Shown: positions 1 through 7,869, counted from the stretch's first letter. The stretch is 23,554 bases of DNA from JAFGBZ01 sp043817715 (GCA_043817715.1 JBDRGO010000045.1:1-23554), one strand, 5' to 3'. The notes: generated from the sequence alone by a model not told the origin. Numbers and translations: made by a program.

Positions 1-143
1 TAACAGGAGATTATTCCAAGGCAAGAAAAGCTTTTGGATTCAATCCAAAAACAAGGTTCAAAGAAATAGTCAAAATAATGGTTGAACATGACTTAAAGCA
101 GGCAAAAAAAGAATTAAAAGAAAAACCCCGGAAAACAGGCTAA
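1..143 (+). CDS. gmd: GDP-mannose 4,6-dehydratase, C-terminal fragment
   Basis: Partial gene entering from the left edge. The reading frame opens at base 3 and ends at a TAA at 141-143, giving 46 residues. It begins T-G-D-Y-S-K-A-R-K-A-F-G-F-N-P-K-T and continues to a helical, Lys-rich tail. This matches the C-terminal end of the GDP-mannose 4,6-dehydratase branch of extended short-chain dehydrogenases (GDxxKAxxxLGWxPxxxFxxLVxxMVxxDL). The enzyme converts GDP-mannose to GDP-4-keto-6-deoxymannose, a precursor of fucose, rhamnose or perosamine sugars in surface glycans. The NAD-binding part and catalytic Tyr/Lys lie outside the window, so a related sugar-nucleotide epimerase or dehydratase is possible. 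A polysaccharide pyruvyl transferase gene lies about 9 kb away. Confidence 0.75.
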   Translation, partial: TGDYSKARKAFGFNPKTRFKEIVKIMVEHDLKQAKKELKEKPRKTG

Positions 144-200
144 TTCCTTTCAGCGAGTCTGAAAATTAATTTATTTTCACTGAATTAATTAATTCATTGA

Positions 201-234
201 ATTAATCAGTTTATCAAATTAATCAGTTTATCAA
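201..234. repeat. 17-bp perfect tandem duplication
   Basis: ATTAATCAGTTTATCAA occurs twice head to tail (201-217 and 218-234), and a third copy starts but diverges (ATTAATTAG, 235-243). It lies in the 160-bp A+T-rich gap between the gmd fragment and the coiled-coil gene. Nothing else is visible in that gap. No protein or binding function can be assigned. It may be a replication-slippage product. Confidence 0.8.
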
Positions 235-306
235 ATTAATTAGCCTTCAAACAGGCAGAAAACAGATTCCGTTTTCCTTTAATTTCTTCCGTTGCATGTC
301 TTTTAT

Positions 307-1593
307 ATGAATGTCCCGTTTTTATCGGCCTTGTTTTCAGGAAAAAAAAAGAAATCTGAACAGATTGAATTAAGTGAACTGGAAACCCGCTTGATGGAAG
401 AGGAAAAAAAGCGGTTTCAGGAATTTGAAAAACAGGCTTTTTCTATTTTTGCACAAATAAAGCATCTGCTGAAAGAAATCAATTCAATGGCAAAGGCATT
501 GGATGAAATTGAATTAAAAAGAGAGGGAAGGGTTCAGAAAATTCTTTCAACAAGCAAAACTGATTTTGTAAGGCAGATTAATTCACTGGCAACAAAACTT
601 GAGCCTCCTGCAAAGCATTCCTTTAATGAATTGAAGGATTATGCATTCAGTTCAGAAAAACTGCTTGAACAGGAATTAATTAAGTACAGAAAAACAATTG
701 CATTGGCAGGTTTTGGCGCAGGAAACGAGGTAAAAGAAATCGGAAAAAATTTCAGCGAATTAATGCAGGCACTGCAGCAACTTCAGAAAAATGTGGCTGA
801 ATCAAAATTAATTGAAATAAGCCTGCTGAAGGATAAAATAAATGAATTTCATGAAGCCGAAAAACAGGCTGATGCAAAAAAAGAAGAGCAGAGAAAAAAT
901 TTAAGGGAAATTAAATTAAATGAAAGCAGTTTAATGGATGAAAGAAGAAATCTTTTAATGATTGAAAGTTCCCCTGAAGCGGCAAATCTGAAGGACTTGC
1001 TGCAAAAAATTGATTTGCTTGAAAGCCAAAGAAAAGAAATTGAGTCAAAGGCAGGAACATTGGTTTTCAGGGCGGAAAAACCACTGCATAAAATGGAGAA
1101 ATTAATCAAGGCAGGAAGATTTATTCCTGAAAATTATTCCTTAAATGAATTAAATAACTGGCTTTTCAAGGCAGGAAAAGCAATTAAACTGGACCAGAAA
1201 GGGGAAAAAATAAAGAAAGCTTGCAGTGACTGCTTAAGCGCAATAGAGCATGGAGAGCTTTCCGCAAAATCTGAAAAAGAAAAAATGAAATGGATTACTG
1301 AACTGAAGGAAATAAATTCAGTTGATTTTTTCGGGGAATTTTTCTGGAACATTAATTCAATTGAATCAAAAAAGAACTTCCTTTCAAGCGAGCTTGAAAA
1401 AAATTCATTGAATGAAAAAATAAGGAAGCAGAAAAAAGAAATTCAATTAATTGAAAACAAATTAACTGAACTGAATTCATCCAAGGAAATGTTGGAAAAA
1501 TCGACGAATGAATCAAATGAAAAATTACTGCATTTGAAAAAGCAGATTGAAAAAATTTATTCTGATTCATTTAATGCAGTTCAGTTGATGTGA
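307..1593 (+). CDS. Coiled-coil protein of unknown function
   Basis: Unrecognised 428-residue protein. After a short hydrophobic N-terminus (MNVPFLSALFSG) and a KKKK run, almost the whole chain is predicted long helix rich in Glu, Lys, Leu and Asn. Two long coiled-coil blocks (about residues 15-260 and 345-420) flank a less regular section with a C-x2-C (ACSDC) around residue 305. No signal peptide or membrane segment is clear; the N-terminal hydrophobic stretch is too short. I prefer the ATG at 307. An in-frame TTG at 292 would add only five residues and has no better ribosome site. It stands alone, convergent with the transglutaminase-like gene 45 bp downstream. Structural, membrane-associated or chromosome-associated roles are all possible, and none is supported by a motif. 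Confidence 0.8.
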   Translation: MNVPFLSALFSGKKKKSEQIELSELETRLMEEEKKRFQEFEKQAFSIFAQIKHLLKEINSMAKALDEIELKREGRVQKILSTSKTDFVRQINSLATKLEPPAKHSFNELKDYAFSSEKLLEQELIKYRKTIALAGFGAGNEVKEIGKNFSELMQALQQLQKNVAESKLIEISLLKDKINEFHEAEKQADAKKEEQRKNLREIKLNESSLMDERRNLLMIESSPEAANLKDLLQKIDLLESQRKEIESKAGTLVFRAEKPLHKMEKLIKAGRFIPENYSLNELNNWLFKAGKAIKLDQKGEKIKKACSDCLSAIEHGELSAKSEKEKMKWITELKEINSVDFFGEFFWNINSIESKKNFLSSELEKNSLNEKIRKQKKEIQLIENKLTELNSSKEMLEKSTNESNEKLLHLKKQIEKIYSDSFNAVQLM

Positions 1594-1638
1594 ATTGAAA
1601 TTAAAAGAAAACAAAAAGGAATGAAATTAAATAGGATT

Positions 1639-3717
1639 TTATTTTTCTTCCCATTCCTTTATTTTCATTAAAATATAATTGTTTCCGTATTTTTCAACTG
1701 GGATTTTTTCCGCATCAAACAATATTTTGTATCCAATGCGGTTAATTACATTAGTTGAATCAAAGCTGATTTTATGGCTTCTTTTTTCCATTAAGCCAAA
1801 TATGCTGGAAAGGCTTTTTGAAGGCCCGATTAATTTAAGGTAATAGTCATTTTCCTGAGCCCGTGAATTCCATTCTTTTTTTATGTAAAAGTAATCATTT
1901 CTTCCTGCCTTAATTAAATAATACTGAAGTTCTTCTTTTGAATCTGCAAAGCTCAGGCTTTCCCTTAACAGGTCTTTTTCCGAAGGCATTATGAAAGCCA
2001 ATTTGATGTGCCTTTCTTGGCCATTTGAATTTTCGTTTTTTATTGCAAAATCTTCCGGGTTAAGGCTTCCTTTTACATGCAGTTCATATTTTGGAATCCA
2101 CATTATGTCCTGATAATCGTCTTTATCCGAAATAAAACTGGTTGTTTTGAATATTCCATTTATTCCCCGTGAATTCATCGGATTGAATGCTCCCCCCGAA
2201 TTATTACTGAATTCAGATGGATCAATTACATTTCCCACCATTCTATAAAGCACAAAGTCGTCTTTGGTCCAGGGATTGCTTGGATTCCATTCTCTTGTTG
2301 GAAGGAATACTGCTGCATCCTTATGCAGGCTTGCAGTAGTCATTGGCACTGCAGGCAATCCTAAAGACCTTAAAATCGCAATCTGGACTCTTGCACCTGT
2401 ATCGCATATTCCATAATGGTTTGGATCAAGAAGGTTTTCTTTAGTGCTTGGAACATAATCAATTAAATTGTCCATATATCCTCCGTCTGAGTCAAATATG
2501 TCATTAACCAAATAGTCTGCATAATTGAATGAATATCCCTGATAGTTATTGTTGTTTGGAATTCCCGCATAAATCACTTCAGACAGCTTCATTATATCAT
2601 AAATGCTTATGCCATAATCAGGATTATTGATTAATTCCACAACATAATTTCTTAGCTGGCGCATTGTCATCGATGTTTTTTTTCCGTCTTTATAGAAATC
2701 AAATTGATAATTATCTTTAAAGTATTCCACATCAAATTTTTCTCCGTCCTGCAGATAAATTTTCAGTTCTTCCGGCCACTGCAAATCATTTGCAGGCATG
2801 GAAATTGTTTTAGACAATTCAATTGCTTCTTCCGGAGAAAGCTCGGCCCAGTCTGCTTCCGCATATTCTTCCGGATCCTTAATCAGGTACTTTCTTTTAA
2901 TTACAAGCTCTTCATTTGGAGAAATTTCTCCATGCAAATCAACCCATAAATTTGGCGAAATTGTATTCAATGCCTCTCCTTCCCTGTCAAGCCTTACATT
3001 GCCGAAATCTTCTTTGATTAAACCGCCCTTGTTTTCAATTATTGTATAGCCAAAAGCAAATTCATTGTAATATTCAATAGGCAAAGGTGTTGCAAATTCA
3101 AATTCTCCTTGATGTCTTTTTGAATTGGTTAAATGCCATTGAATAGTGGTATGGTCTTTTGTAGTAAAAGGCATCCAGTAAAAAATCACTTTATCGCTTT
3201 TTTTTCTTATTTGCGCCCTGTTATTTTTATAAATCGCCTCAACTTCCAATTGATAGTTTCCTTCCATAACAAGGTCGCATGAATCCTTAGAAAAATGATA
3301 ATTTGTTTCTTTAAGAATTAAATCAGGATATGAATGGTATTCTCTTCCATTAATGGTAAAAATCAAATCATAGCTTTCAAGAGAATAGCCTGCAGGAACC
3401 GGAATTTCACTCCATTTAAAATCAAATCCATCCCCATAAATGCAGTCCTGTGAATTAATTACGCCTTTGTTTTCAGGAAAAAAAATCACTGGTTTTTCTT
3501 CGCCCCTATACTGACTTAGCATTTGCCCGCCACTTGTAAGAATATTAATTATAAATAAACTGTCTTCAGCAGTTGTTAAAGTAAAATTTTTTCCAAGTGA
3601 ACTCGGCAGATTGGAATAAGCGTCCTTTGTGTTGATTAAGGTAAAGTCAATTATTGCAAATGCATTCAATGAAAGCATTAAAGCAAATAATACAACAAAC
3701 AATTTTTTTGAATCCAT
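1639..3717 (-). CDS. Secreted transglutaminase-like protein
   Basis: 692-residue protein with a Sec-type signal peptide (MDSKKLFVVLFALMLSLNAFA, cleavage near residue 21), so it is probably exported. Residues about 25-330 look beta-rich. A transglutaminase-like (papain-fold) core follows: G-I-C438-D-T-G-A-R leading into an I-L-R-S-L-G-L-P-A-V-P-M helix-strand, which matches the family's nucleophile Cys and 'RalGiPar' segment. Candidate partners for the triad are His465 (S-L-H-K-D) and Asp499 (N-V-I-D-P-S-E-F). There is no C-terminal anchor. Secreted archaeal members may crosslink or cleave cell-surface proteins; the substrate here is unknown. The start ATG follows GGTGAT directly, a good match to the 16S rRNA 3' end, with a TATA-like element upstream. 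The His assignment is tentative because the usual HAW motif is absent. Confidence 0.8.
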   Translation of the reverse strand: MDSKKLFVVLFALMLSLNAFAIIDFTLINTKDAYSNLPSSLGKNFTLTTAEDSLFIINILTSGGQMLSQYRGEEKPVIFFPENKGVINSQDCIYGDGFDFKWSEIPVPAGYSLESYDLIFTINGREYHSYPDLILKETNYHFSKDSCDLVMEGNYQLEVEAIYKNNRAQIRKKSDKVIFYWMPFTTKDHTTIQWHLTNSKRHQGEFEFATPLPIEYYNEFAFGYTIIENKGGLIKEDFGNVRLDREGEALNTISPNLWVDLHGEISPNEELVIKRKYLIKDPEEYAEADWAELSPEEAIELSKTISMPANDLQWPEELKIYLQDGEKFDVEYFKDNYQFDFYKDGKKTSMTMRQLRNYVVELINNPDYGISIYDIMKLSEVIYAGIPNNNNYQGYSFNYADYLVNDIFDSDGGYMDNLIDYVPSTKENLLDPNHYGICDTGARVQIAILRSLGLPAVPMTTASLHKDAAVFLPTREWNPSNPWTKDDFVLYRMVGNVIDPSEFSNNSGGAFNPMNSRGINGIFKTTSFISDKDDYQDIMWIPKYELHVKGSLNPEDFAIKNENSNGQERHIKLAFIMPSEKDLLRESLSFADSKEELQYYLIKAGRNDYFYIKKEWNSRAQENDYYLKLIGPSKSLSSIFGLMEKRSHKISFDSTNVINRIGYKILFDAEKIPVEKYGNNYILMKIKEWEEK

Positions 3718-3750
3718 AAAATCACCATAAATATATTAAATCACGGAGAA

Positions 3751-3758
3751 TATTTATA
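3751..3758 (-). promoter_or_regulatory. TATA-like box for the transglutaminase-like gene
   Basis: On the minus strand TATAAATA lies about 34-41 nt upstream of the ATG at 3717. This would place initiation near 3728 and leave a short leader containing GGTGAT next to the start. The call rests on position and consensus only. Confidence 0.5.
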
Positions 3759-3800
3759 CAATTATTAAGTAAAGAACTATTTAATGATAATGGATTAATT

Positions 3801-3963
3801 GGCGGTGTAGAAATCCTCAAATTTGAATTTTAAATTGATTTAAATTTGCAAAGCAAATTTAAAGCTTTAAATTTCTGCAAGAAATTTAAATTGCTTTGAA
3901 TTTCTGAATAAATGAATTTTATGAATTGAATTTTTATTCTTTATAAAGAATTTCTACAAAGCC
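3801..3963. mobile_element. MITE-like element, 163 bp, with terminal inverted repeats and 9-bp target duplication
   Basis: The element begins GGCGGTGTAGAAATCCT (3801-3817) and ends with the inverse of GGCTTTGTAGAAATTCT (3947-3963). These 17-nt inverted ends agree at 14 positions. The same 9-bp word GGATTAATT flanks it directly on both sides (3792-3800 and 3964-3972), as expected for a target-site duplication. It encodes nothing, and its interior is a series of A+T-rich palindromes. The ends resemble, from memory, insertion sequences with GGC-TGT-GAAA type termini (IS6-like and some IS5-like), but I cannot assign a family. It fills the 309-bp gap between the acetyl-CoA synthetase 3' end and the promoter of the transglutaminase-like gene. 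No transposase is present in the window. Confidence 0.6.
3839..3890. repeat. Overlapping alternative hairpins inside the MITE-like element
   Basis: Three perfect palindromic units share bases. Hairpin A has an 11-bp stem and 3-nt loop (3839-3849 with 3853-3863). A 20-bp uninterrupted palindrome centred on AAGCTT spans 3855-3874. Hairpin B has a 10-bp stem and 5-nt loop (3866-3875 with 3881-3890). Either A plus B or the central palindrome can form, but not both. ATTCTTTATAAAGAAT further right (3936-3951) is another perfect palindrome. In RNA these could end or stabilise acs transcripts. Confidence 0.75.
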
Positions 3964-4026
3964 GGATTAATTGGTTATTGGCTTTATTCGGCAATTATTG
4001 AAACAGCCAATAAATTTTGCAATAAT

Positions 4027-5745
4027 TCATTTTGCAATTGTTGACATATCTCCTGTGTCCTGCCCTAATTCTTTTGCCTTCAATAATCTTCGCATTATTT
4101 TTCCTGACTGGGTTTTTGGCAGTGAATCAACAAACTCAATTTCTTTTGGGTATGCATGCCCTGCATAATTTTTTTTCACATGCATTTGAAGCGCTTTAGC
4201 AAGCGCATCGCTTTTTTTGAATCCTTTTTTTAATACCACAAATGCCTTAATTATTTCCCCTTTAATTGCGTCTGGTTTTCCTATTACCCCTGCTTCCAAT
4301 ACTGAAGGATGAGAAATCAGTGCCGATTCAACTTCAAACGGCCCGACTCTTTCGCCTGAAGTTTTTATTATGTCGTCTCCTCTTCCGACAAACCAGAAAT
4401 AATTGTCCTTGTCTTTCATTGCTTTGTCTCCGGTTAAATACCATTTTTTTAAAAAATATTTTTTATAGCGTTTTTTTTGCTTCCAGATTGTTTTCATTAT
4501 TCCCGGCCAGTTCGGCTTTAATGCAAGGTCTCCTTCTTTTCCTGTTTTAAGTTCTTTTCCTTTTTCATCAATTATTGCGGCATAAATTCCAGGAAAAGGC
4601 TTTCCCATGCTTCCTGGGCGGATATTCATTGAGGCATAATTTGCAATAACTATTCCTCCTGTTTCAGTCTGCCAGTAATTGTCATGGAAAGGCAGGCCGA
4701 TTGAATTAATTGCCCATTTGATTGGTTCGGGATTTAATGGTTCTCCGACAGAACACAAATAACGCAGTGAGCTTAAGTCATATTTTTTTACTGCTTCTTT
4801 TCCTGCCCCCATCAATAACCTTACTGCTGTTGGGGCAGTATACCAAATATTGACGCTGTGCTTTTCAATCAAGGAATACCATTTTTCTGCATCAAACCTT
4901 CCTGCATAAACAAGAGAAGTTGCTCCATTGGACCAGATGCCAAGCATGCCATATGCAATTCCTGTAACCCATCCAGGGTCTGCAGTGCACCAGTAAACAT
5001 CAGTGTCATGCACATCCAGAACCCATTTCGCAGTCAAATGCTCATATAAAGCTGAACGATGTGCATGCATTACTCCTTTTGGCTTTCCTGTTGTCCCTGA
5101 AGTATAAAGCATGAATGCATAATCCTTCTGGTTCATTTTTACTGCAGTGAATTCATCGCTTGCCTGCTCAAGTTCCTTTTGGAAATCAATTTCTTTTCTT
5201 TTTTTATCAGGCTTGTCAACAATAAAAACATGCTTTAAGTTTGGAAGCTTATGCTTTATTTCATTCACTCTTTTAACTAAATTTGAATCAGTAATTATTG
5301 CAACTGCTTCGCTGTTTTCCAGCCTGTCATAAATTGCATCAGGCCCGAAAGCGCAGAACATTGTCCCTGCAATTGCGCCATATTTAATTGTTCCAAGATA
5401 AGAAAAATAAAGTTCCGGAATTCTTTCCAGAAGAAAGAAAACCCTTTGGCCTTTTTTTATTTTGAATTTTTTTAATACATTCGCAAATTTGTTTGATAAT
5501 TCATGCATTTCCCTGAAAGTGAATTTTTTTTCTGTTCCTTCCCCGCTTTCCCAGATTAATGCAACCTTGTTTTCCCTTACTGTGCCAATATGCTTGTCAA
5601 TTGAATTTGAAGCAGTATTCAATTTGTTTTTTCCCAGCCACTGGATTTCTTTTTCATAATTTTTCCATTTAAATCCCTTAACCGCTTTTTTATAATCAGT
5701 TAAATTGAATTTAAATTTTGTTTTGCGTTTTTTTATTTCCTTCAA
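4027..5745 (-). CDS. acs: AMP-forming acetyl-CoA synthetase
   Basis: 572-residue acyl-adenylate-forming enzyme that makes acetyl-CoA from acetate, ATP and CoA, releasing AMP and PPi in the cytoplasm. Visible motifs are the P-loop Y-T-S-G-T-T-G-K-P-K-G (214-224), Y-W-Q-T-E-T-G-G (357-364), L-T-G-D (437-440), the hinge G-R-G-D-D (454-458), S-G-E-R-V-G, and the C-terminal K-T-Q-S-G-K with the adenylation lysine K549. Trp358 next to the QTETG motif is the residue that keeps the acyl pocket small in acetate-specific enzymes. It is about 70-80 residues shorter than the typical 650-residue Acs and close to AcsA-type lengths. The start is TTG (5743-5745): the upstream frame has a stop six codons away with no ATG, and GAGGG sits just upstream. 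It lies 21 nt behind a membrane-protein gene on the same strand, so co-transcription is likely. Confidence 0.93.
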   Translation of the reverse strand: MKEIKKRKTKFKFNLTDYKKAVKGFKWKNYEKEIQWLGKNKLNTASNSIDKHIGTVRENKVALIWESGEGTEKKFTFREMHELSNKFANVLKKFKIKKGQRVFFLLERIPELYFSYLGTIKYGAIAGTMFCAFGPDAIYDRLENSEAVAIITDSNLVKRVNEIKHKLPNLKHVFIVDKPDKKRKEIDFQKELEQASDEFTAVKMNQKDYAFMLYTSGTTGKPKGVMHAHRSALYEHLTAKWVLDVHDTDVYWCTADPGWVTGIAYGMLGIWSNGATSLVYAGRFDAEKWYSLIEKHSVNIWYTAPTAVRLLMGAGKEAVKKYDLSSLRYLCSVGEPLNPEPIKWAINSIGLPFHDNYWQTETGGIVIANYASMNIRPGSMGKPFPGIYAAIIDEKGKELKTGKEGDLALKPNWPGIMKTIWKQKKRYKKYFLKKWYLTGDKAMKDKDNYFWFVGRGDDIIKTSGERVGPFEVESALISHPSVLEAGVIGKPDAIKGEIIKAFVVLKKGFKKSDALAKALQMHVKKNYAGHAYPKEIEFVDSLPKTQSGKIMRRLLKAKELGQDTGDMSTIAK

Positions 5746-5766
5746 ATATATCCCTCTTCACAGCGC

Positions 5767-6549
5767 TTATTTCTTTTTTTCAAAGAACTCAATCAGCACA
5801 AGCAATGCATAAGTCAATCCAACAGAATTAAGCAGAATAAATACAATGCTTGAAATGAGTTCATCTTCAACCAATAGGCTCAGTTCATATCCGATTCCTG
5901 AAATCAAATAAAAAACCATGAAAACAATCAGGAACAATGCAATTCCTGTAAAAAACTGCTTTGAAGTGAATTTCCAGCTCAGCTGAATTGCTTTTTTTGC
6001 ATTCGGCTCCCTTACCAGTGCCACCGGAATGAAAACAAATTTGTATGCAATAAGCAGGCCAAAAAAGCCCAGCGCAAAAAACAGGATTAAAAAAAACAGG
6101 AACAATAATTCAGAATCGAATGCCGATGCAATCCATAAAAGCAGAAACAATGCAGTGAAATAAATTAATGCAGTGCAGAAATAAAAAATTCCCAATCCCA
6201 AATGTTTTTTCCATAAATCAAGTGAATTTATTACTGCCTTTATTGAAGGAATATCCTCAATTAATGCAATAGCCATTGAATTGTAAAGCCAGCTGAATAA
6301 AAACAATGAAAAAAGCAATTGAAGCAGCAAAGCAAAAAGTTCAAAAGGGTAATTCATCAGAAGAAAAAAAGGAATGAATTCAAAACTCAAATCAACTGCG
6401 GGAAACAAAAAGAAAACAAACAATTCAAGGAATGAATCTAAAACAAGCCATAAAGCCAGAAACTGAATGACAAAGAAAAACGCGGAAAGCAAAACCAGCA
6501 AAGGCCTTTTAATCAATTCAGTTAATCCTGCCTGCAATGACTTAAACAT
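5767..6549 (-). CDS. Polytopic membrane protein, unknown function
   Basis: 260-residue, very hydrophobic protein with about six transmembrane segments, rich in Phe and Leu. A cytoplasmic-looking N-terminus (MFKSLQAGLTELIKRP) precedes the first helix. The middle has an amphipathic segment (S-I-K-A-V-I-N-S-L-D-L-W-K-K-H) and a later A-K-K-A-I-Q-L-S-W-K-F-T-S-K-Q-F-F-T-G. This pattern resembles the archaeal and bacterial DUF975/DUF4013-like six-helix membrane family, whose role is unknown. It heads a probable two-gene transcript with acs. The ATG is only about 25 nt downstream of a TATA-like box, suggesting a leaderless message. A link to acetate uptake is conceivable from context only. Confidence 0.8.
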   Translation of the reverse strand: MFKSLQAGLTELIKRPLLVLLSAFFFVIQFLALWLVLDSFLELFVFFLFPAVDLSFEFIPFFLLMNYPFELFALLLQLLFSLFLFSWLYNSMAIALIEDIPSIKAVINSLDLWKKHLGLGIFYFCTALIYFTALFLLLWIASAFDSELLFLFFLILFFALGFFGLLIAYKFVFIPVALVREPNAKKAIQLSWKFTSKQFFTGIALFLIVFMVFYLISGIGYELSLLVEDELISSIVFILLNSVGLTYALLVLIEFFEKKK

Positions 6550-6569
6550 ACTTTAAATAAAACCAAAAG

Positions 6570-6596
6570 ATATTTATTAACCTTTCTGATATAAGT
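6570..6596. promoter_or_regulatory. Divergent promoter pair
   Basis: A 76-bp gap separates the minus-strand membrane-protein gene from a plus-strand small gene. On the minus strand TTAATAAATATC (6570-6581) lies about 21-32 nt before the ATG at 6549. On the plus strand ATATAAGT (6589-6596) lies about 30 nt before the ATG at 6626. The two TATA-like boxes are back to back with about 7 nt between them, so binding of one initiation complex could hinder the other. Confidence 0.45.
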
Positions 6597-6625
6597 AATT
6601 CATCAAATAGCAAATAAGTGATTGA

Positions 6626-6796
6626 ATGCCTATTAGTGAATCAGAAAAAAAATTTCTTGAAGCAAAAGCAGAGCATTATTTTGACGCAAGGGAATTTCTT
6701 TTAAAAACAATTGATGAAAGCATAGAATCAGGCAAATTAAATCTGAAACTGGGAAAACTGTCCGGAATTACGCAAAAAAAATCACTGCTTAATTAA
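6626..6796 (+). CDS. Small hypothetical protein, 56 aa
   Basis: Short open frame starting MPISESEKKFLEAKAEHYFD and ending at TAA 6794-6796. It is charged and largely helical, with no cysteines and no membrane segment; the last 20 residues are Lys/Leu/Gly rich. Codon choice is normal for the window. Support comes from a TATA-like box about 30 nt upstream, a GTGAT ribosome-site match 3 nt before the ATG, and its position as first of three same-strand small genes ending with rpl44e. I do not recognise a family. Confidence 0.55.
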   Translation: MPISESEKKFLEAKAEHYFDAREFLLKTIDESIESGKLNLKLGKLSGITQKKSLLN

Positions 6797-6825
6797 TTCC
6801 TGTTTTAAATAGGCATAAAAAAAAC

Positions 6826-7038
6826 ATGGGCTCAAAATATGCGACAATAATAGGCGAATTAAGAAGGGCTGCCCTTACGGGAGAATTAAATCCTGAAGCA
6901 ATAAAAGAAATTAAAGCAGAATTAGCGCGTGTAAAAGGACTGCATTTAGAAGCAGCCAAAATTGGAGACAGAATAAACGCATTCGAGTTAGGCGCCAGAA
7001 TCATGTCCCTAAGAACATCTTTAAAAAAGCCAAAATAA
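6826..7038 (+). CDS. Small helical hypothetical protein, 70 aa
   Basis: 70-residue protein beginning MGSKYATIIGELRRAALTGE, Ala/Lys/Glu-rich and predicted to be two or three helices, without Cys or membrane segments. It starts 29 nt after the preceding small gene and stops about 100 nt before rpl44e, so it may share a transcript with the former. A T-rich stretch right after the stop (7044-7060) could be a terminator. I do not recognise the family. The antisense frame here is longer but lacks normal composition, so the plus-strand reading is preferred. Confidence 0.6.
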   Translation: MGSKYATIIGELRRAALTGELNPEAIKEIKAELARVKGLHLEAAKIGDRINAFELGARIMSLRTSLKKPK

Positions 7039-7089
7039 GGCGGTGTTTTTTCCTTTATTAACTTTTCGATTTGAATTTTCACATCCGAG

Positions 7090-7098
7090 TTTTTAAAT
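7090..7098 (+). promoter_or_regulatory. TATA-like box for rpl44e
   Basis: TTTTTAAAT preceded by a CGAG purine-containing BRE-like context, 38-46 nt before the ATG at 7136. It would give a short leader carrying AAGTGAT five nt from the start. Confidence 0.5.
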
Positions 7099-7135
7099 GC
7101 TTTCAAATCAGAAGTAATAATTCAAGTGATGAATT

Positions 7136-7423
7136 ATGAATGTTCCTAAAGAAAAAAAATTGTACTGCAAAAAATGCAAAAAGCATACAAGCCATAAAAT
7201 GAAATTATTCAAGTCAGGAAGCCCAAGAAAAATGGCTAAAGGAACAAGGTCAAATATCAGAAAACACAAAAAAGGCTACGGCGGAAGGGCAAAATTCATC
7301 GCAACAGTTAAAAAACAAAATAAGAAACCGACATTCTTATGCGAATGCACTGACTGCAAAGCCAAATGTTATTATGTTATTCCAAAGAGAATGAAGAAAA
7401 TTGAAATAACGGCAAAAGCCTGA
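7136..7423 (+). CDS. rpl44e: Large-subunit ribosomal protein L44e
   Basis: 95-residue zinc-binding ribosomal protein found in archaea and eukaryotes (eukaryotic eL42), located near the E site of the large subunit. Two CxxC pairs coordinate zinc: C11-x2-C14 (Y-C-K-K-C-K-K-H-T) near the N-terminus and C71-x2-C74 (E-C-T-D-C-K) near the end. Between them is the basic R-K-H-K-K-G-Y-G-G segment typical of the family. Length is normal. The usual archaeal partner S27e does not follow; the next gene is on the opposite strand and converges after a 4-bp gap. AAGTGAT is the probable ribosome site. Confidence 0.95.
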   Translation: MNVPKEKKLYCKKCKKHTSHKMKLFKSGSPRKMAKGTRSNIRKHKKGYGGRAKFIATVKKQNKKPTFLCECTDCKAKCYYVIPKRMKKIEITAKA

Positions 7424-7427
7424 TTTT

Positions 7428-7865
7428 TTATTTCTCAATTTTTCCTTTTTTTATTTGGGTAATTCTCTTCAATTTTGTAGTTAATTCCGCTTCATTAAAT
7501 ATTATTTCAAAAAAATGAAAGAAACTTCTTCCAAAGACAACTTCTTCATTTTCCCATTCCTGGTCTGGAACTGTGCAAGAAATTATTTTCCTAAATGTTT
7601 GGCTCCCTTTGCCAACAATCAGGCCAATTTTTGATTCCCAAACCTTGAATTTGCCTGTCCAACTGTCTGCCTCATTTAAGTTTTCAAGCTTTAATTCAAG
7701 CGCTTCTGCAATGCCTTTTGGAATAAAAATATCTGTAGCTCCTGAATCCAATAATGCGACTGTTTCAATTCTCTTGCCTTCATTGAAAAGAATTATAGGA
7801 ATTTTGGGAAAATATTTTTTTCTGTTTTCAAAAATTTCTTTCCTGTATTTAAAAGAAAGCACCAT
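7428..7865 (-). CDS. Retropepsin-like aspartic protease domain protein
   Basis: 145-residue single-domain protein. A-L-L-D40-S-G-A-T-D-I-F-I-P matches the catalytic D-S/T-G-A loop of retroviral-type aspartic proteases. F-G-R-S-F-F-H-F-F-E-I-I-F matches the hydrophobic-Gly segment near the C-terminus of that fold. With one DSGA motif it would need to dimerise to be active. No signal peptide or membrane segment is present, so it is likely cytoplasmic. It starts 4 nt after the DUF5678 gene on the same strand, an arrangement I recall from other archaea. The substrate is unknown. Some archaeal family members may have lost catalysis, but this one keeps the Asp. Confidence 0.82.
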   Translation of the reverse strand: MVLSFKYRKEIFENRKKYFPKIPIILFNEGKRIETVALLDSGATDIFIPKGIAEALELKLENLNEADSWTGKFKVWESKIGLIVGKGSQTFRKIISCTVPDQEWENEEVVFGRSFFHFFEIIFNEAELTTKLKRITQIKKGKIEK

Positions 7866-7869
7866 AAAA

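Noticed and set aside
292..306. TTG start for the coiled-coil gene
   Set aside because: ATG 307 is five codons downstream and no ribosome site favours the TTG.
6789..7106. 105-codon minus-strand frame opposite the 70-aa gene
   Set aside because: Mixed composition without motif; it overlaps a better supported plus-strand gene and the rpl44e promoter.
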